From: Limnoglobus roseus
GTDB taxonomy: Bacteria > Planctomycetota > Planctomycetia > Gemmatales > Gemmataceae
DNA: 64,000 bases
Reading direction: 5' to 3'
NCBI RefSeq assembly: GCF_008254045.1
Contig: NZ_CP042425.1
Location: forward strand, 9,314,100 to 9,378,099
A program made the translations under genes and the position numbers. This document shows, piece after piece, positions 8,745 through 19,157 of this stretch (the first letter of the stretch is position 1; each line of letters begins with the position of its first letter). The notes beneath the pieces are model-generated. The model was not told where the DNA came from. It was given only the letters and a program-made list of their open reading frames with translations, and made no database searches.

Positions 8745-9908
8745 ATGTCCACTCGTCTCCTCCTCGGCCTCGCTCTGAACGCCAGTCTGGACGGCATCGA
8801 CGCGGCCCTGGTCCGCGTCGACGGCCTCGGGTTGGCGGCCGTGCCGGTTGTCGAGCGATACGCCCGCACGCCACTGTTGCCGGCCGTTCGGGACGCCCTC
8901 CGCCGCGGCACCGGGGCATCCCCTCGCGCGATCGGCGAAGCCCTCTCCGCCGCCGTCCGGCAACTCGTCGCGAAGAACGGCGTGGACCTGCGATCCGTCC
9001 TGCTGACCGGCCTGCACCTGCCGGCGGGGGGCGCGTTCGACACGGCGGCCGAGTTCGTCGTGGAAATCACCGGCGTCACCGTCTGGAGTCAGTTCGCCGC
9101 CCGCGACGTGTCCGCCGGCGGCACCGGCCGGCCGTTCACGGCGGCGGCCGACTACCTCTTCGCCAAGAGCCTTACCGAAGACCGCTTGCTGATCCACCTC
9201 GGCCAAGTCGCGTCGCTGCTGTTCCTCCCGGCCGGCGCGAAAGTGACGGACCTGATCGCGTTCGACGCCGGGCCGGGTGGGCGGGTGCTCGACGAGTTCG
9301 TCCGCCTCGGCACGCGCGACCGGGAGTTGTCCGATGTCGGCGGCACGAAGGCCGTACAAGGGAAGTGCCTCGACGCGGTGCTGGCCGAGTGGCTGGCCCA
9401 TCCGCACCTCGGCCGGAAGCCGCCGAAGGCGATCGCGGGCGAATTCGGCCCCGCCTTCGTGACGACGGCCTTCGACGCGGCCCGCGAGCAGAGCGCCTCG
9501 CTCGCCGACCTGCTCTGCACGGCCACGCACTTCATCGCCCGGAGCGTCGGCGGCGGGTGTCGGCAGTTCGTGCCACCGACCGGCCGACCGCGGGGCCTGT
9601 ACGTCAGTGGCGGCGGCGTTCGGAATGGCTTCCTCTGGCAACTCCTACAGCAGCAATTCCCCGGCGAAAACCTGCGGCGGACCGACGACATCGGCATTCC
9701 CGCGCTCGGCCGCAACGCCGTCGCCGCCGCCGTGCTGGCCGGCCTGACCCTCGACGGCGTGGCCGCGAACCTGCCGCTGCTCACCGGCGCGAGCGGTGGT
9801 CGTCTCGTCGGGCGGTTCCTGCCGGGCGATCCGCGGAACTGGGCCGCCGTGACCGCGTGGGCCGCGGAACAGATGTGGGACTACGGGCAGATCAACCGTG
9901 CGGCGTAG
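8745..9908 (+). CDS. anmK: Anhydro-N-acetylmuramic acid kinase
   Basis: A 387-residue sugar kinase of the AnmK family, which phosphorylates and hydrolyses 1,6-anhydro-MurNAc during peptidoglycan recycling in the cytosol. Family blocks seen are SLDGIDAALV near the N-terminus, SAGGTGRPF, the catalytic FDAGPGG (Asp in the D-x-GPG block), SGGGVRN and RTDDIGIPALGRNAVA near the C-terminus. The N-terminal loop that normally reads GxMSGTSLDG is GLALNASLDG, so the SGT part is altered. Length fits the family. The gene follows an intergenic inverted repeat, and a clear ribosome-binding site is not visible. The presence of a muropeptide-recycling kinase is of interest because planctomycete peptidoglycan was long disputed. 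Confidence 0.85.
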   Translation: MSTRLLLGLALNASLDGIDAALVRVDGLGLAAVPVVERYARTPLLPAVRDALRRGTGASPRAIGEALSAAVRQLVAKNGVDLRSVLLTGLHLPAGGAFDTAAEFVVEITGVTVWSQFAARDVSAGGTGRPFTAAADYLFAKSLTEDRLLIHLGQVASLLFLPAGAKVTDLIAFDAGPGGRVLDEFVRLGTRDRELSDVGGTKAVQGKCLDAVLAEWLAHPHLGRKPPKAIAGEFGPAFVTTAFDAAREQSASLADLLCTATHFIARSVGGGCRQFVPPTGRPRGLYVSGGGVRNGFLWQLLQQQFPGENLRRTDDIGIPALGRNAVAAAVLAGLTLDGVAANLPLLTGASGGRLVGRFLPGDPRNWAAVTAWAAEQMWDYGQINRAA

Positions 9909-10006
9909 CCCCGCGGATTCCGGCGGCGGGGTTCTCGCTAACGCCGGCGGTGGCACTAAATTGATCGTAGTCCCACCCCACCCCTGCCTTCGGAACCCGC
10001 ACACCC

Positions 10007-11212
10007 ATGCCGCCCGCACCACCCCTGACGATCGACACCCCGGCCGCGATTGATCGACTGCTTCGGTTCCTGTCCGTGGAAGGGATCACCGGCGAGGAAG
10101 CCGCCATCGGCAAGGAGATCGCCACCGCCCTCAAAGAAGTCGGCGTGCCGGCCGCCGCGATCCGCTACGACGACGCGAACACCCGCATCCCCGCCCCGAC
10201 GCAGACCGGCAACCTCATCGTCGACCTGCCCGGCACGACCGACGCGCCGCGCATCCTGTTCATGACGCACATGGACACGGTCCCACTTTGCGCCGGGGCG
10301 AAGCCGAAGCGGGCCGAGAACCGCATCGTCAACGAGAACCCGAAAGCCGCGCTCGGCGGCGACAATCGCACCGGCTGCGCCGCCCTCGTCACGCTCGCGG
10401 CCGAGTTGATCCGGCAAAACCTGCCGCACCCGCCGATCACGATGTTCTTCACCGTCCGCGAGGAGAGCGGCCTATTCGGGGCCAAGCACGTTCAGCCGGC
10501 GGAACTCGGCGGCCCGAAGTTCGGCTTCAACATCGACGGCCGGTCGGCGAGCGAAATTACCATCGGGGCTATCGGGGCCGACCGCTGGGAGGTCGAAATC
10601 TTCGGCAAGGCGTCGCACGCCGGGGTCCACCCGGAGAAGGGCATCTCGGCGAGCATGGTCGCGTCGTTGGCCTTGGCCGACGTGTTCGCGAACGGCTGGT
10701 TCGGGAAGGTCGAGAAGAACGGAAAACAGGGGACGAGTAACGTCGGCAGTTTCGGCGACGCGGCCGGCAAGAGCGCCGGGAACGCCACGAACGTCGTCAC
10801 CGACTACGTCCTCATCCGCGGCGAAAGCCGCAGTCACGACGCGAAGTTCGTCCGCGACATCACCGCCGCGTACAAGCTCGCCTTCGAGGCCGCCGCCAAG
10901 AAGGTCAAGGACCACAAGGACAAGCCGGCGAAGGTGAAGTTCACCAGTCGCCTCGACTACGTCCCGTTCCGGCTCCCGGACGACGCGGCCGTGGTGAAGC
11001 GGGCGGTCGCGGTGGCCAAGAGTATGAAGTTGAAGCCGAGCACCAAGGTGACGAACGGCGGCCTGGACGCGAACTGGATGGTCAAGCACGGCATCCCGAC
11101 GATCACCTTCGGGGCCGGGCAGAACGAGATTCACACGGTCAACGAGTTCGTCGACCTGAAGGACTACGAGGCCGGCTGCCGCCTGGCGCTGGCCCTGGCG
11201 ACGATGGAGTGA
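10007..11212 (+). CDS. M20-family (tripeptidase T-like) metallopeptidase
   Basis: A 401-residue dizinc peptidase of the M20 family, closest in motifs to PepT-like tripeptide aminopeptidases, and probably cytosolic because no signal peptide is seen. Metal ligands are visible in order: His in FMTHMDTVP, bridging Asp in GGDNRTG, the Glu pair in VREESGLFG, Asp in NIDG, and the last His in NEIHTVNE. The dimerisation lid domain is the stretch from about 180 to 300, with KASHAGVHPEKG. No strong Shine-Dalgarno sequence precedes the ATG. The stop abuts the convergent DUF2167-like gene with no gap. Confidence 0.85.
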   Translation: MPPAPPLTIDTPAAIDRLLRFLSVEGITGEEAAIGKEIATALKEVGVPAAAIRYDDANTRIPAPTQTGNLIVDLPGTTDAPRILFMTHMDTVPLCAGAKPKRAENRIVNENPKAALGGDNRTGCAALVTLAAELIRQNLPHPPITMFFTVREESGLFGAKHVQPAELGGPKFGFNIDGRSASEITIGAIGADRWEVEIFGKASHAGVHPEKGISASMVASLALADVFANGWFGKVEKNGKQGTSNVGSFGDAAGKSAGNATNVVTDYVLIRGESRSHDAKFVRDITAAYKLAFEAAAKKVKDHKDKPAKVKFTSRLDYVPFRLPDDAAVVKRAVAVAKSMKLKPSTKVTNGGLDANWMVKHGIPTITFGAGQNEIHTVNEFVDLKDYEAGCRLALALATME

Positions 11213-12073
11213 TTACGACCGCCGCACGCCCGGCCGGCGAGCACCGGAGCGGACCGGCACGCGCCGCTGAGCGCCGAAGCCCAGGAACTTGAACAGCAGC
11301 AACACGACTACGCCGCCGAGGACGCCGCCGCCGGCGATCTTGGCGGTGCGCATCGTGTCGCCCGTGTCCTCGCCGGTCGCTTCCTCCGGCGGGGGTTGCA
11401 CGAACGTGAACTCTTCCGCGAGCTTGCCCGATTCCTTCTCGGCCTTGTCGTAGTTCTCCACGTCCGCGAAAGCCGAGACGAGCATGACGGTGTTCTGCGG
11501 CCCGCGGACGAACGACTGGTAGTTGACCTTGTCCTTCTGCCCCGGCACGTCGCTCGTCAGCCGCACGCCCATCGTCAGCACCTTCGTCTTCTCGTCGTAC
11601 TTGGGCGGGTGCGTCCACCCCGCGACGGTCAACGGCACGCCGGCCGCACCTTTCAGCGGCCGCCGACTCTCGTGGAACCGCCCTTCCCACTCGATCAGTT
11701 GCGTTCGCACGCCCGGCTCGGCCAGGGTCTTCGGGTCGATCCCCTTCAGCGGGTCGTCGGGGAGGACCAGGATGATGCCATACCACGTCGGCTTTTCGCT
11801 CATGAGGATGTAACCCGACTCGTCGCCGAGGATCGGGAACCCGGCGAGTTCCCCGAACTCGGCGAGTTTCTCCTCGACCACCATGCGGTAGCCGGTCGGC
11901 ACGCGGAAGTTCGCTTTCCCGCGGATGTCGGTGCTAAACGGGCCGACGCGGGTGAGGCGTTGGAAGTTCGCCTCGTCGATCCCACGGTTGTGCGGTCCGG
12001 CCGTGACGATTGCGGCCGCGAGACCGAGGCAGACGCCGGTGAGGGCGAGACGAATGGAGAGACGGCCAACCAT
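11213..12073 (-). CDS. DUF2167-like membrane-anchored protein
   Basis: A 286-residue exported protein. The N-terminus is a signal peptide or anchor (about 1-25, MVGRLSIRLAL...), and a C-terminal transmembrane helix lies at about 240-262 (AGGGVLGGVVVLLLF). The middle matches the pattern of DUF2167 proteins: VPTGYRM, a Trp-Tyr-Gly block, and VAGWTHPPKYDEKT in the conserved 'GW..PP.YD..T' region. Function is unknown. I chose the ATG at 12073 because it places the signal peptide at the extreme N-terminus; a GTG at 12109 is also in frame. The gene is convergent with the peptidase. The DUF2167 assignment is from memory of the family pattern. Confidence 0.65.
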   Translation of the reverse strand: MVGRLSIRLALTGVCLGLAAAIVTAGPHNRGIDEANFQRLTRVGPFSTDIRGKANFRVPTGYRMVVEEKLAEFGELAGFPILGDESGYILMSEKPTWYGIILVLPDDPLKGIDPKTLAEPGVRTQLIEWEGRFHESRRPLKGAAGVPLTVAGWTHPPKYDEKTKVLTMGVRLTSDVPGQKDKVNYQSFVRGPQNTVMLVSAFADVENYDKAEKESGKLAEEFTFVQPPPEEATGEDTGDTMRTAKIAGGGVLGGVVVLLLFKFLGFGAQRRVPVRSGARRPGVRRS

Positions 12074-12128
12074 GGGGGAACCATCCAAGTCGAGGAGGCG
12101 GCCCCGCACGGCGGAACGTGAACGGAAC

Positions 12129-12156
12129 GGGGCCGACCTAAATCTAGGTCGGCCCC
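12129..12156 (-). terminator. Stem-loop after transaldolase
   Basis: A perfect 12-bp stem: GGGGCCGACCTA (12129-12140), 4-nt loop, TAGGTCGGCCCC (12145-12156). It lies 26 bp beyond the transaldolase stop on the minus strand and before the DUF2167-like gene. There is no strong U-tract. Confidence 0.7.
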
Positions 12157-12181
12157 TTAATCTGTCAAATCGTTCTGACCG

Positions 12182-13249
12182 TTACTTTTTTCCGGCGACG
12201 GCGGCCCGCTTCTCGCCGATCAACTTGATGAGCGCCTTGTGCGGGTCGGCGAACTTCGCCAGCCCTTCGCGCATCAGCGTGTCCTCGAGGTGGCCCATGT
12301 TCACCTTCGCGTCGATGTCCGCGAGGACGTTGGCCGGCGGCAGCTTGTCGATATTCTTGGAAATCGTGCGGCCGCTCGCCTGCACGGCGTCGTTAGTGGC
12401 CGGCGGGTTCGTCTCGATGTCGCTACCGGCGAACGCTTCCACGTAGGTCCACGCCGGCGGCGTCGAGCCGTCCTTCATCTTCTTCGTGCCGGTGCTGGCG
12501 AAGATCATTTCTTGCTTCCGCGCAAAACCCTTGTCCGCCCAGAAATCTTTGTTGAGCTTCCAGATCCGCTTGGCGTTCACGATCCCGACCTGGCCCTGGG
12601 CCTCGGGGATCAGCGACGAGGCGTGCTGTTCGGTGTACACGTCCACGCGGCTGACGAAGATGCTGTACACGGTCTTCACGGCCGACTTGTCCTTCGCCCG
12701 GAGCGCCCCGCGGTAGCAGGCGTCGCGGGCGGCCCGGTACTGGCTCTCGCTGAAGATCAGCGTGACGTTGACGGCGACGCCGTGCGCGACGAGTTCTTCG
12801 AGTGCCCCGAGGCCGCCCGGCGTGGCCGGGACTTTAATCATCCGGTTCGCGTGGCCGTTGGAGTAGTACCACCCGAGGTTGATGTACTTCATCGTCCGTT
12901 CGAGCGTCGGCAGGTTCTTGGCGGTGTCTTCGAGGAGCGGGTCGAGTTCAAAGCTCACCCAACCGTCGTCGCCCTTCGTCTCGTCCCACACCGGCTTGAA
13001 CACGTCCTGGGCGTTCTTGACGAGCTTGTCGGTCATGGCCCACGCGATGGCCTCGTCGTCGAGTCCTTGGGCGGCGAACGCGGCGATGTCCGCGTCGAAC
13101 CGGGCCGGCTTGAGCAGGTCCGAAATGATGATCGGGTTCGAGGTCGCCCCGGTGGCCCCGAACGCGCGGTTCTTAACGATCAACTCCGGATCGACAGAGT
13201 CGAGCCAGAGCTTAGTGCCGGCGGAAACGATCGACTGTAACGGCGTCAT
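12182..13249 (-). CDS. tal: Transaldolase
   Basis: A 355-residue cytosolic enzyme of the pentose phosphate pathway that moves a dihydroxyacetone unit between sugar phosphates. Family features are LWLDSVDPELI at the N-terminus, GATSNPIIISDL, the Schiff-base lysine in MIKVPAT, and VNVTLIFSESQY. Length is typical of the larger transaldolase subfamily. The ATG at 13249 has GGAG about 8 nt upstream. A strong hairpin follows the stop. It appears to be a single-gene unit. Confidence 0.93.
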   Translation of the reverse strand: MTPLQSIVSAGTKLWLDSVDPELIVKNRAFGATGATSNPIIISDLLKPARFDADIAAFAAQGLDDEAIAWAMTDKLVKNAQDVFKPVWDETKGDDGWVSFELDPLLEDTAKNLPTLERTMKYINLGWYYSNGHANRMIKVPATPGGLGALEELVAHGVAVNVTLIFSESQYRAARDACYRGALRAKDKSAVKTVYSIFVSRVDVYTEQHASSLIPEAQGQVGIVNAKRIWKLNKDFWADKGFARKQEMIFASTGTKKMKDGSTPPAWTYVEAFAGSDIETNPPATNDAVQASGRTISKNIDKLPPANVLADIDAKVNMGHLEDTLMREGLAKFADPHKALIKLIGEKRAAVAGKK

Positions 13250-13386
13250 GAGCAGTCTCCGAAAGTGGTGATCCGTTGGGGGACATGATATGGAAGAATC
13301 ACGGTTTGAAGAAGTTGACCGAAACGAAGTCGTCGCGGCCGCCCAGAAGGGCGGACCGCGCACGCTTCCGATTCGGATTGTGGCGT

Positions 13387-14448
13387 TTACAGCGCCTTCA
13401 GCCAGTTGATGGCGTCGCGTTCCTCGCCCGAAGTGTACCCCTCGTCCATCGTCTTGATGAGCAACTTTACCAGTTCCTTGTCGGCCTTCAGCGCCGTCCG
13501 CACGGCTGGCTTCTGCTGGATCGCTTGCACGTACAGCACGGACACGTCGTCGGCGTCACTGTTCTGGTATTTGTCCAGGAAGTCGATCACCTTCCGCACC
13601 CGCGGCAGGTTCGTCTCCATCGCGGCCAGACACTTCGCCAGGCCGTCTTCGTCCATGTTGAACGTCGCCCCCCACCCGCCCGTGCGGAAGCGGTTGATGA
13701 CGAACCGCGGATCGTCCTGGAGGTACCACAGGAAACCGTGCGTGATCGGGTTCTTGGCACCGGTCGGTACGCCGACCTTGGAGATAGAAAAGCTCCTGTC
13801 AAACCCGGACAGCCAGTTGACCGGATCGAACGTGAACCCGTGCTCGAACTTCTGAACCCCCGGCGGATAGAACACGGCCGGCGAGCCGAACGTGTGGACG
13901 GTTCGGCCAGCGAGCGCCTGCGGTCCGTCCACCGCCCCGATGGCCTGGAGGACGTTGCTGAGAATCAGGTTGCCCTGACTGTGGGCGAAGATTTCGCGAC
14001 GGCGGTTCTCCGGCTTCCGCAGTTCGTTGAACAGCGACACCTGGACGGGGTTCCGCGACAGGGCCGACATCATCACCTGCTCCGGCGTGCGATACCCCTT
14101 GAGGATGCGATTCCACAGACTGTTGCCGGACTCGACCTTGCTCTGCGCGGTACTCGATACCGGCCCCTGGAACTGGTTCTTGTCGGCGAGGCACTGCAAG
14201 AGGTCTTTGACGAGGCCGCTGGACTGGTTGAACACGCCAATGACCGGGCACAGTTGGACGAGCGAGAGGGCCATCGCCGACTCGGCGTGGTCCTGGCCGG
14301 TGTTGCCCATGCCGTTGACGAAGATGACCTTCTTGCTCCGGGAGAAGTACTCCTTGAGGGCCGCCGCCTCGGAGTTGATGTACTCGTTGACGTCTCCGTC
14401 CTTCGTCGGGATCGGGGCGTTCTTCAGGTCGATCTTGAAGTCCGGCAT
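13387..14448 (-). CDS. Putative alpha/beta-hydrolase (lipase-like) of unknown substrate
   Basis: A 353-residue protein with no signal peptide. It has a hydrophobic strand KKVIFVNGMGN at about 38-48, a nucleophile elbow AHSQGN (GxSxG variant with H-S-Q-G) at about 165-170, then HTFGSPAVF, a segment FDPVNWLSG that could hold the acid, and ITHGFLWYL that could hold the catalytic His. This order (strand, elbow, TFGSP, D..N, H..YL) matches unassigned lipase-like alpha/beta hydrolases. The family is not certain and no substrate can be inferred. It stands alone between transaldolase and a toxin-antitoxin pair. Confidence 0.6.
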   Translation of the reverse strand: MPDFKIDLKNAPIPTKDGDVNEYINSEAAALKEYFSRSKKVIFVNGMGNTGQDHAESAMALSLVQLCPVIGVFNQSSGLVKDLLQCLADKNQFQGPVSSTAQSKVESGNSLWNRILKGYRTPEQVMMSALSRNPVQVSLFNELRKPENRRREIFAHSQGNLILSNVLQAIGAVDGPQALAGRTVHTFGSPAVFYPPGVQKFEHGFTFDPVNWLSGFDRSFSISKVGVPTGAKNPITHGFLWYLQDDPRFVINRFRTGGWGATFNMDEDGLAKCLAAMETNLPRVRKVIDFLDKYQNSDADDVSVLYVQAIQQKPAVRTALKADKELVKLLIKTMDEGYTSGEERDAINWLKAL

Positions 14449-14526
14449 GGGCGACTCCGGGCGGGTGTTGAGAGTTCCGTCCGAGACGATGATACCAAAA
14501 ATGTCGCCCGTAAATGGTCAGCCCTG

Positions 14527-14919
14527 CTAGTTCCAGAGGCGGGTGACGCCGTAGGCGTCGAAGACCGCATCGGCACTCGCAAGGGGAATCGACTCGACGA
14601 GGGCTTGGGCCGCGAGCAATCGGTCGAACGGATCGCGGTGGTGAAACGGCAACCCGATCTGCTGTTCGGCGTGGTCGAGGGTGATCGGCAGGATCGTCAA
14701 ATTGAGGTCGGCGATGGCCTTGTCGATCCACGGGCGGTACGGGGGCGATAGCTTCAATTTGCCAATGGCGATCTTGATGCTGAGTTCCCAGAGTGTCACC
14801 AGACTGACGAGCAGTTGATTGGCGGGACTTTGGAGAATCGAGAGGGCCACGGGACCGAGTTTGGTCGGCTCGTCCTGGGCCCAGATGAGGGTGTGCGTGT
14901 CGAGCAACACCCGCATCAC
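14527..14919 (-). CDS. vapC: PIN-domain ribonuclease toxin (VapC family)
   Basis: A 130-residue PIN domain: acidic LLDTHTLIWA at the N-terminus, LWELSIK with the conserved Glu, HRDPFDRLLAAQA with the conserved Asp pair, and a late Asp in SADAVFDAYG. VapC toxins are Mg-dependent RNases that cleave tRNA or rRNA when the antitoxin is degraded. The start overlaps the antitoxin stop by 4 bp, giving translational coupling. The target RNA is unknown. Confidence 0.88.
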   Translation of the reverse strand: MMRVLLDTHTLIWAQDEPTKLGPVALSILQSPANQLLVSLVTLWELSIKIAIGKLKLSPPYRPWIDKAIADLNLTILPITLDHAEQQIGLPFHHRDPFDRLLAAQALVESIPLASADAVFDAYGVTRLWN

Positions 14920-15149
14920 ATGTACTCCGCGAAATCATCGAGCGGTCCGTCGAAGTCGGGAGCCATGTAGAGAACCGATCCCTTCATCGTTCCGAACTGC
15001 CGTGGCTTCGGCGGTGGCTCCGCGGGTGGCACGACGAGCTTCGCTACCGGCTGATTGTTCTCGGTAATCAGCACCTCGTCGCCGGGCGACAGGCGGCGGA
15101 TCAAGTCAAATAAGTTCGCCTGGGCTTCTTGAATCGTGACCGTGGACAT
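14916..15149 (-). CDS. vapB: Antitoxin of the Phd/YefM (VapB) type
   Basis: A 77-residue antitoxin. The N-terminal part (about 1-45) follows the Phd/YefM fold pattern: VTIQEAQANLFDLIRRL, then PGDEVLITENNQPVAKLV. The C-terminal tail, ending DDFAEYM, would wrap the toxin. It is upstream of and overlaps the PIN toxin by 4 bp, the usual antitoxin-first order. Such antitoxins repress their own promoter, but no operator was identified here. Confidence 0.85.
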   Translation of the reverse strand: MSTVTIQEAQANLFDLIRRLSPGDEVLITENNQPVAKLVVPPAEPPPKPRQFGTMKGSVLYMAPDFDGPLDDFAEYM

Positions 15150-15188
15150 GGCCGAATCCTCCTGACCGGATTGTACCAGAAATGAAAA

Positions 15189-15214
15189 CGCCCGCGGACG
15201 TGCGTCCGCGGGCG
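15189..15214 (-). terminator. Intrinsic terminator of groEL
   Basis: A 12-bp GC-rich stem with arms 15189-15200 (CGCCCGCGGACG) and 15203-15214. On the minus strand it is followed by TTTTC, and it lies about 27 bp past the groEL stop. Confidence 0.85.
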
Positions 15215-15240
15215 TAGGGTCTTATCTCGTCGGCTCACGC

Positions 15241-16860
<1,620 letters not shown>

Positions 16861-16964
16861 GGACTGGAACTCCCGATTCTGCATCACTGCGGATGCGAGT
16901 TAAGCTCCGACCGGGTACAGGCTCAACATGAGTACAAGCCCTGTCGGAGCACGATCTTTCAAAA

Positions 16965-17258
16965 TCACTCGATGACGGCGAGGACGTCGGATTCGTGCAT
17001 GACGAGGACTTCGTCCTTGTTCTTCTTGTCCTTGAACTCGTCGCCGGCCCACGAGGTGAAGAGTACCTTGTCGCCGACCTTCAGTTGGAGGGCGGTGCGG
17101 GTGCCGTCCTTGTTCAGCTTGCCGGGGCCGACGGCCACGATGCTGCCGATCTGCGGCTTCTTCTGGGCGGCGTCGGGCAGGATGATGCCGCCCTTCGACT
17201 TCTCTTCCGAGGCTTCACGCTTAACGATGATCCGATCGCCGATCGGGTGCAGGGCCAT
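16965..17258 (-). CDS. groS: 10-kDa co-chaperonin GroES
   Basis: A 97-residue co-chaperonin lid for GroEL. It shows the N-terminal PIGDRIIVK block, the mobile loop EEKSKGGIILPDAA, and the C-terminal VLVMHESDVLAVIE. The start ATG at 17258 has GGAG about 10 nt upstream. It is the first gene of the groES-groEL operon. Confidence 0.95.
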   Translation of the reverse strand: MALHPIGDRIIVKREASEEKSKGGIILPDAAQKKPQIGSIVAVGPGKLNKDGTRTALQLKVGDKVLFTSWAGDEFKDKKNKDEVLVMHESDVLAVIE

Positions 17259-17443
17259 CGCGGTGTTCTCCGACTGTCAGTGTGAATACGGGTCCGTGCC
17301 CGCCCGATATGCAATCGGCGTGCCTGCGAATGAAGTCAGAATTAAGGCGTTGAACCAACAAGACTTGTGGAAAATGCCGTCCGCCGGTGACGTGTGCCAA
17401 GTTTGCGGGAGATGGGGGCTGGCCTGTCGGAATGGCAGAGCCG

Positions 17444-18223
17444 TCAGCGTTTCTTCTTTGCCGCCCGCTTCCGCAACTTCTCGACGAACTTCGCGTGTTC
17501 CGGTGACGCGATGCCCTGTTGCACGACGGCCAGCACCCGGGCCATGTCGCCGCCGGTCATCGCGACGGAATCGAGCCAAAGACCGGGGAAGACGCGGCTC
17601 TTGAGGATGCCGTCGGCGTCGAGAGCAAGGGGAACGTACTCGCCACGGCGGTTCAGGTGGAACCAGTCGATAACGCGGTGGCGAGTTCGCCAGACGATGT
17701 ACTCGGGCACGCCATTGCGTAGATACATCTCGAGTTTTCGACCGAGATCACGCCCGGCTGAGGTTTTGGAAATTTCAACGATGAGTTCCGGTGCGCCATG
17801 CAGATAATCATCTGTCCCGAGGGTACAAGAACCTCCCGATTCGGGAAGGACGCGCAGGAGCACATCCGGTTCGGGAACAGATTCCGTCGGAGAGAGCACC
17901 AGAGTCGTTGGAGCCGAAGCGCGAACTCCCGGCGTGTAGATTGAGTACATCGACAGCAGAAAGGTCATGTCGGCCTGTGGTCCGCCGTGCCCACCCCCAC
18001 TAATCGGCGGCATGATCCGCTCCTTTCCATCTCGTCCCACTTCGATCCAGCGATTGACGTGGACGACACCGTTGATGAGTTCGGCCCGAAACCCCTCGGG
18101 CGTTGCTTCGTAGCGGCGCATGAACTCCGCGGTGTTCATCCGGTCCCCGTCTCGCAACTCCGGGATTGCTTCCGACTCTGTCGTCACGCGGGCCGCCGAT
18201 CGCTGCACTCGTACCTTGCCCAT
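17444..18223 (-). CDS. Uma2 family (DUF820) putative endonuclease-fold protein
   Basis: A 259-residue protein of the Uma2/DUF820 family, PD-(D/E)XK fold. The conserved order is seen: AELINGVVHV, a His-rich GGGHGGPQADM, PEPDVLL, APELIVEIS, and YLRNGVPEYIVW. The Asp of PEPDV and Glu of LIVEIS match the family's putative metal site. Family function is unknown, although these genes are highly expanded in cyanobacteria and planctomycetes. The ATG at 18223 has GGAGGT about 9 nt upstream. It is flanked by groES and the sigma factor terminator, so it probably forms its own unit. Confidence 0.85.
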   Translation of the reverse strand: MGKVRVQRSAARVTTESEAIPELRDGDRMNTAEFMRRYEATPEGFRAELINGVVHVNRWIEVGRDGKERIMPPISGGGHGGPQADMTFLLSMYSIYTPGVRASAPTTLVLSPTESVPEPDVLLRVLPESGGSCTLGTDDYLHGAPELIVEISKTSAGRDLGRKLEMYLRNGVPEYIVWRTRHRVIDWFHLNRRGEYVPLALDADGILKSRVFPGLWLDSVAMTGGDMARVLAVVQQGIASPEHAKFVEKLRKRAAKKKR

Positions 18224-18269
18224 GGTCCGCACCTCCGTCCTCAGCATACCCGCCGGCGGCGCAAAAAGA

Positions 18270-18295
18270 AACCGCCGGGCACTCGCCCGGCGGTT
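18270..18295 (-). terminator. Intrinsic terminator of the sigma factor gene
   Basis: An 11-bp stem: AACCGCCGGGC (18270-18280), loop ACTC, GCCCGGCGGTT (18285-18295). On the minus strand it runs into TTCTTTTTG. It sits 22 bp past the sigma factor stop. Confidence 0.88.
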
Positions 18296-18317
18296 CGCGT
18301 GATTCGTGTTCGCGGCC

Positions 18318-19157
18318 TTACTCGGCGGCGAGGTTCTCGTACAGCTTCGCGAGAGCTTCGCTCTCGATCTGACGCACGCGCTCGCGGGTCAGGCCGAGGC
18401 TTTCGCCGATCTCCTTCAGCGTCTTGGGCTCGTCGCCGTCGATGCCGAACCGCATCTTCAGCACCGTCGCCTCCCGCTTGTCCATTTTCTCCAACAAGAT
18501 CATGACGTGCTTCAGGTCGTCCGTCTCGACCATCTCCAGGTCCGGCGTCTTCGACCGGCCGTCCATCAGCATCTCGTCGATCGTCCAGCCGCCGTCGCCG
18601 CCTTGTTCCGTTTGCGGGGCGCTGTTGTAGACGCGGATCGCCTTCTTGATGATGCTCAGCTTCTTCTTCGGCAGGCCCAACCGCTTGGCGATTTCTTCCG
18701 GGGTCGGCGGCCGGCCGAGTTCGTCGGTCAGCGAGTTCGTCGCCCGCCGCCACTTGGCAAGCAGTTCGACCATGTACGCCGGGATGCGGATCGTCTTGGC
18801 GGTGTTGACCAGCGCCCGCTTAATGCTCTGCTTGATCCAGTAACTAGCGTAGGTGCTGAACCGCGTGTTCATGTTCGGGTCGAACCCTTCGACCGCCCGC
18901 AGGAGGCCGAGGTTGCCCTCTTCGATCAGGTCTTGCAGGGCGAGGCCCTTACCCGTGTAGCCGCGGGCGATGTTCACCACCAGCCGCAGGTTGGCCCGGA
19001 CCATCTGGTCGCGGGAGTTGGTGCAGCCGACGCCGATCTGACGGGCGAGGGACTTTTCCTGGTCCGCGGTCAGAAGGGCGGTCTCGTTGATTTCCCGGAG
19101 GTACGTTTCCAGGGGCGACTGAACGGCCTCGGGTCGGTAGCGGCGAAGTCGGGACAT
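18318..19157 (-). CDS. RNA polymerase sigma factor, sigma-70 family (group 2-like)
   Basis: A 279-residue sigma factor without region 1.1. Region 1.2 is SPLETYLREINETALLT, region 2 holds NLRLVVNIARGY and GNLGLLRAVEGFDP with RFSTYASYWIKQSI, region 3 is ELGRPPTPEEIA, and region 4 ends with GLTRERVRQIESEAL. It directs core polymerase to -10/-35 promoters. Whether it is the primary or an alternative factor is unclear: it is shorter than typical RpoD. The ATG at 19157 places a GGATGA sequence about 10 nt upstream; an ATG four codons earlier (19169) is also possible. A long leader region precedes it. Confidence 0.9.
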   Translation of the reverse strand: MSRLRRYRPEAVQSPLETYLREINETALLTADQEKSLARQIGVGCTNSRDQMVRANLRLVVNIARGYTGKGLALQDLIEEGNLGLLRAVEGFDPNMNTRFSTYASYWIKQSIKRALVNTAKTIRIPAYMVELLAKWRRATNSLTDELGRPPTPEEIAKRLGLPKKKLSIIKKAIRVYNSAPQTEQGGDGGWTIDEMLMDGRSKTPDLEMVETDDLKHVMILLEKMDKREATVLKMRFGIDGDEPKTLKEIGESLGLTRERVRQIESEALAKLYENLAAE

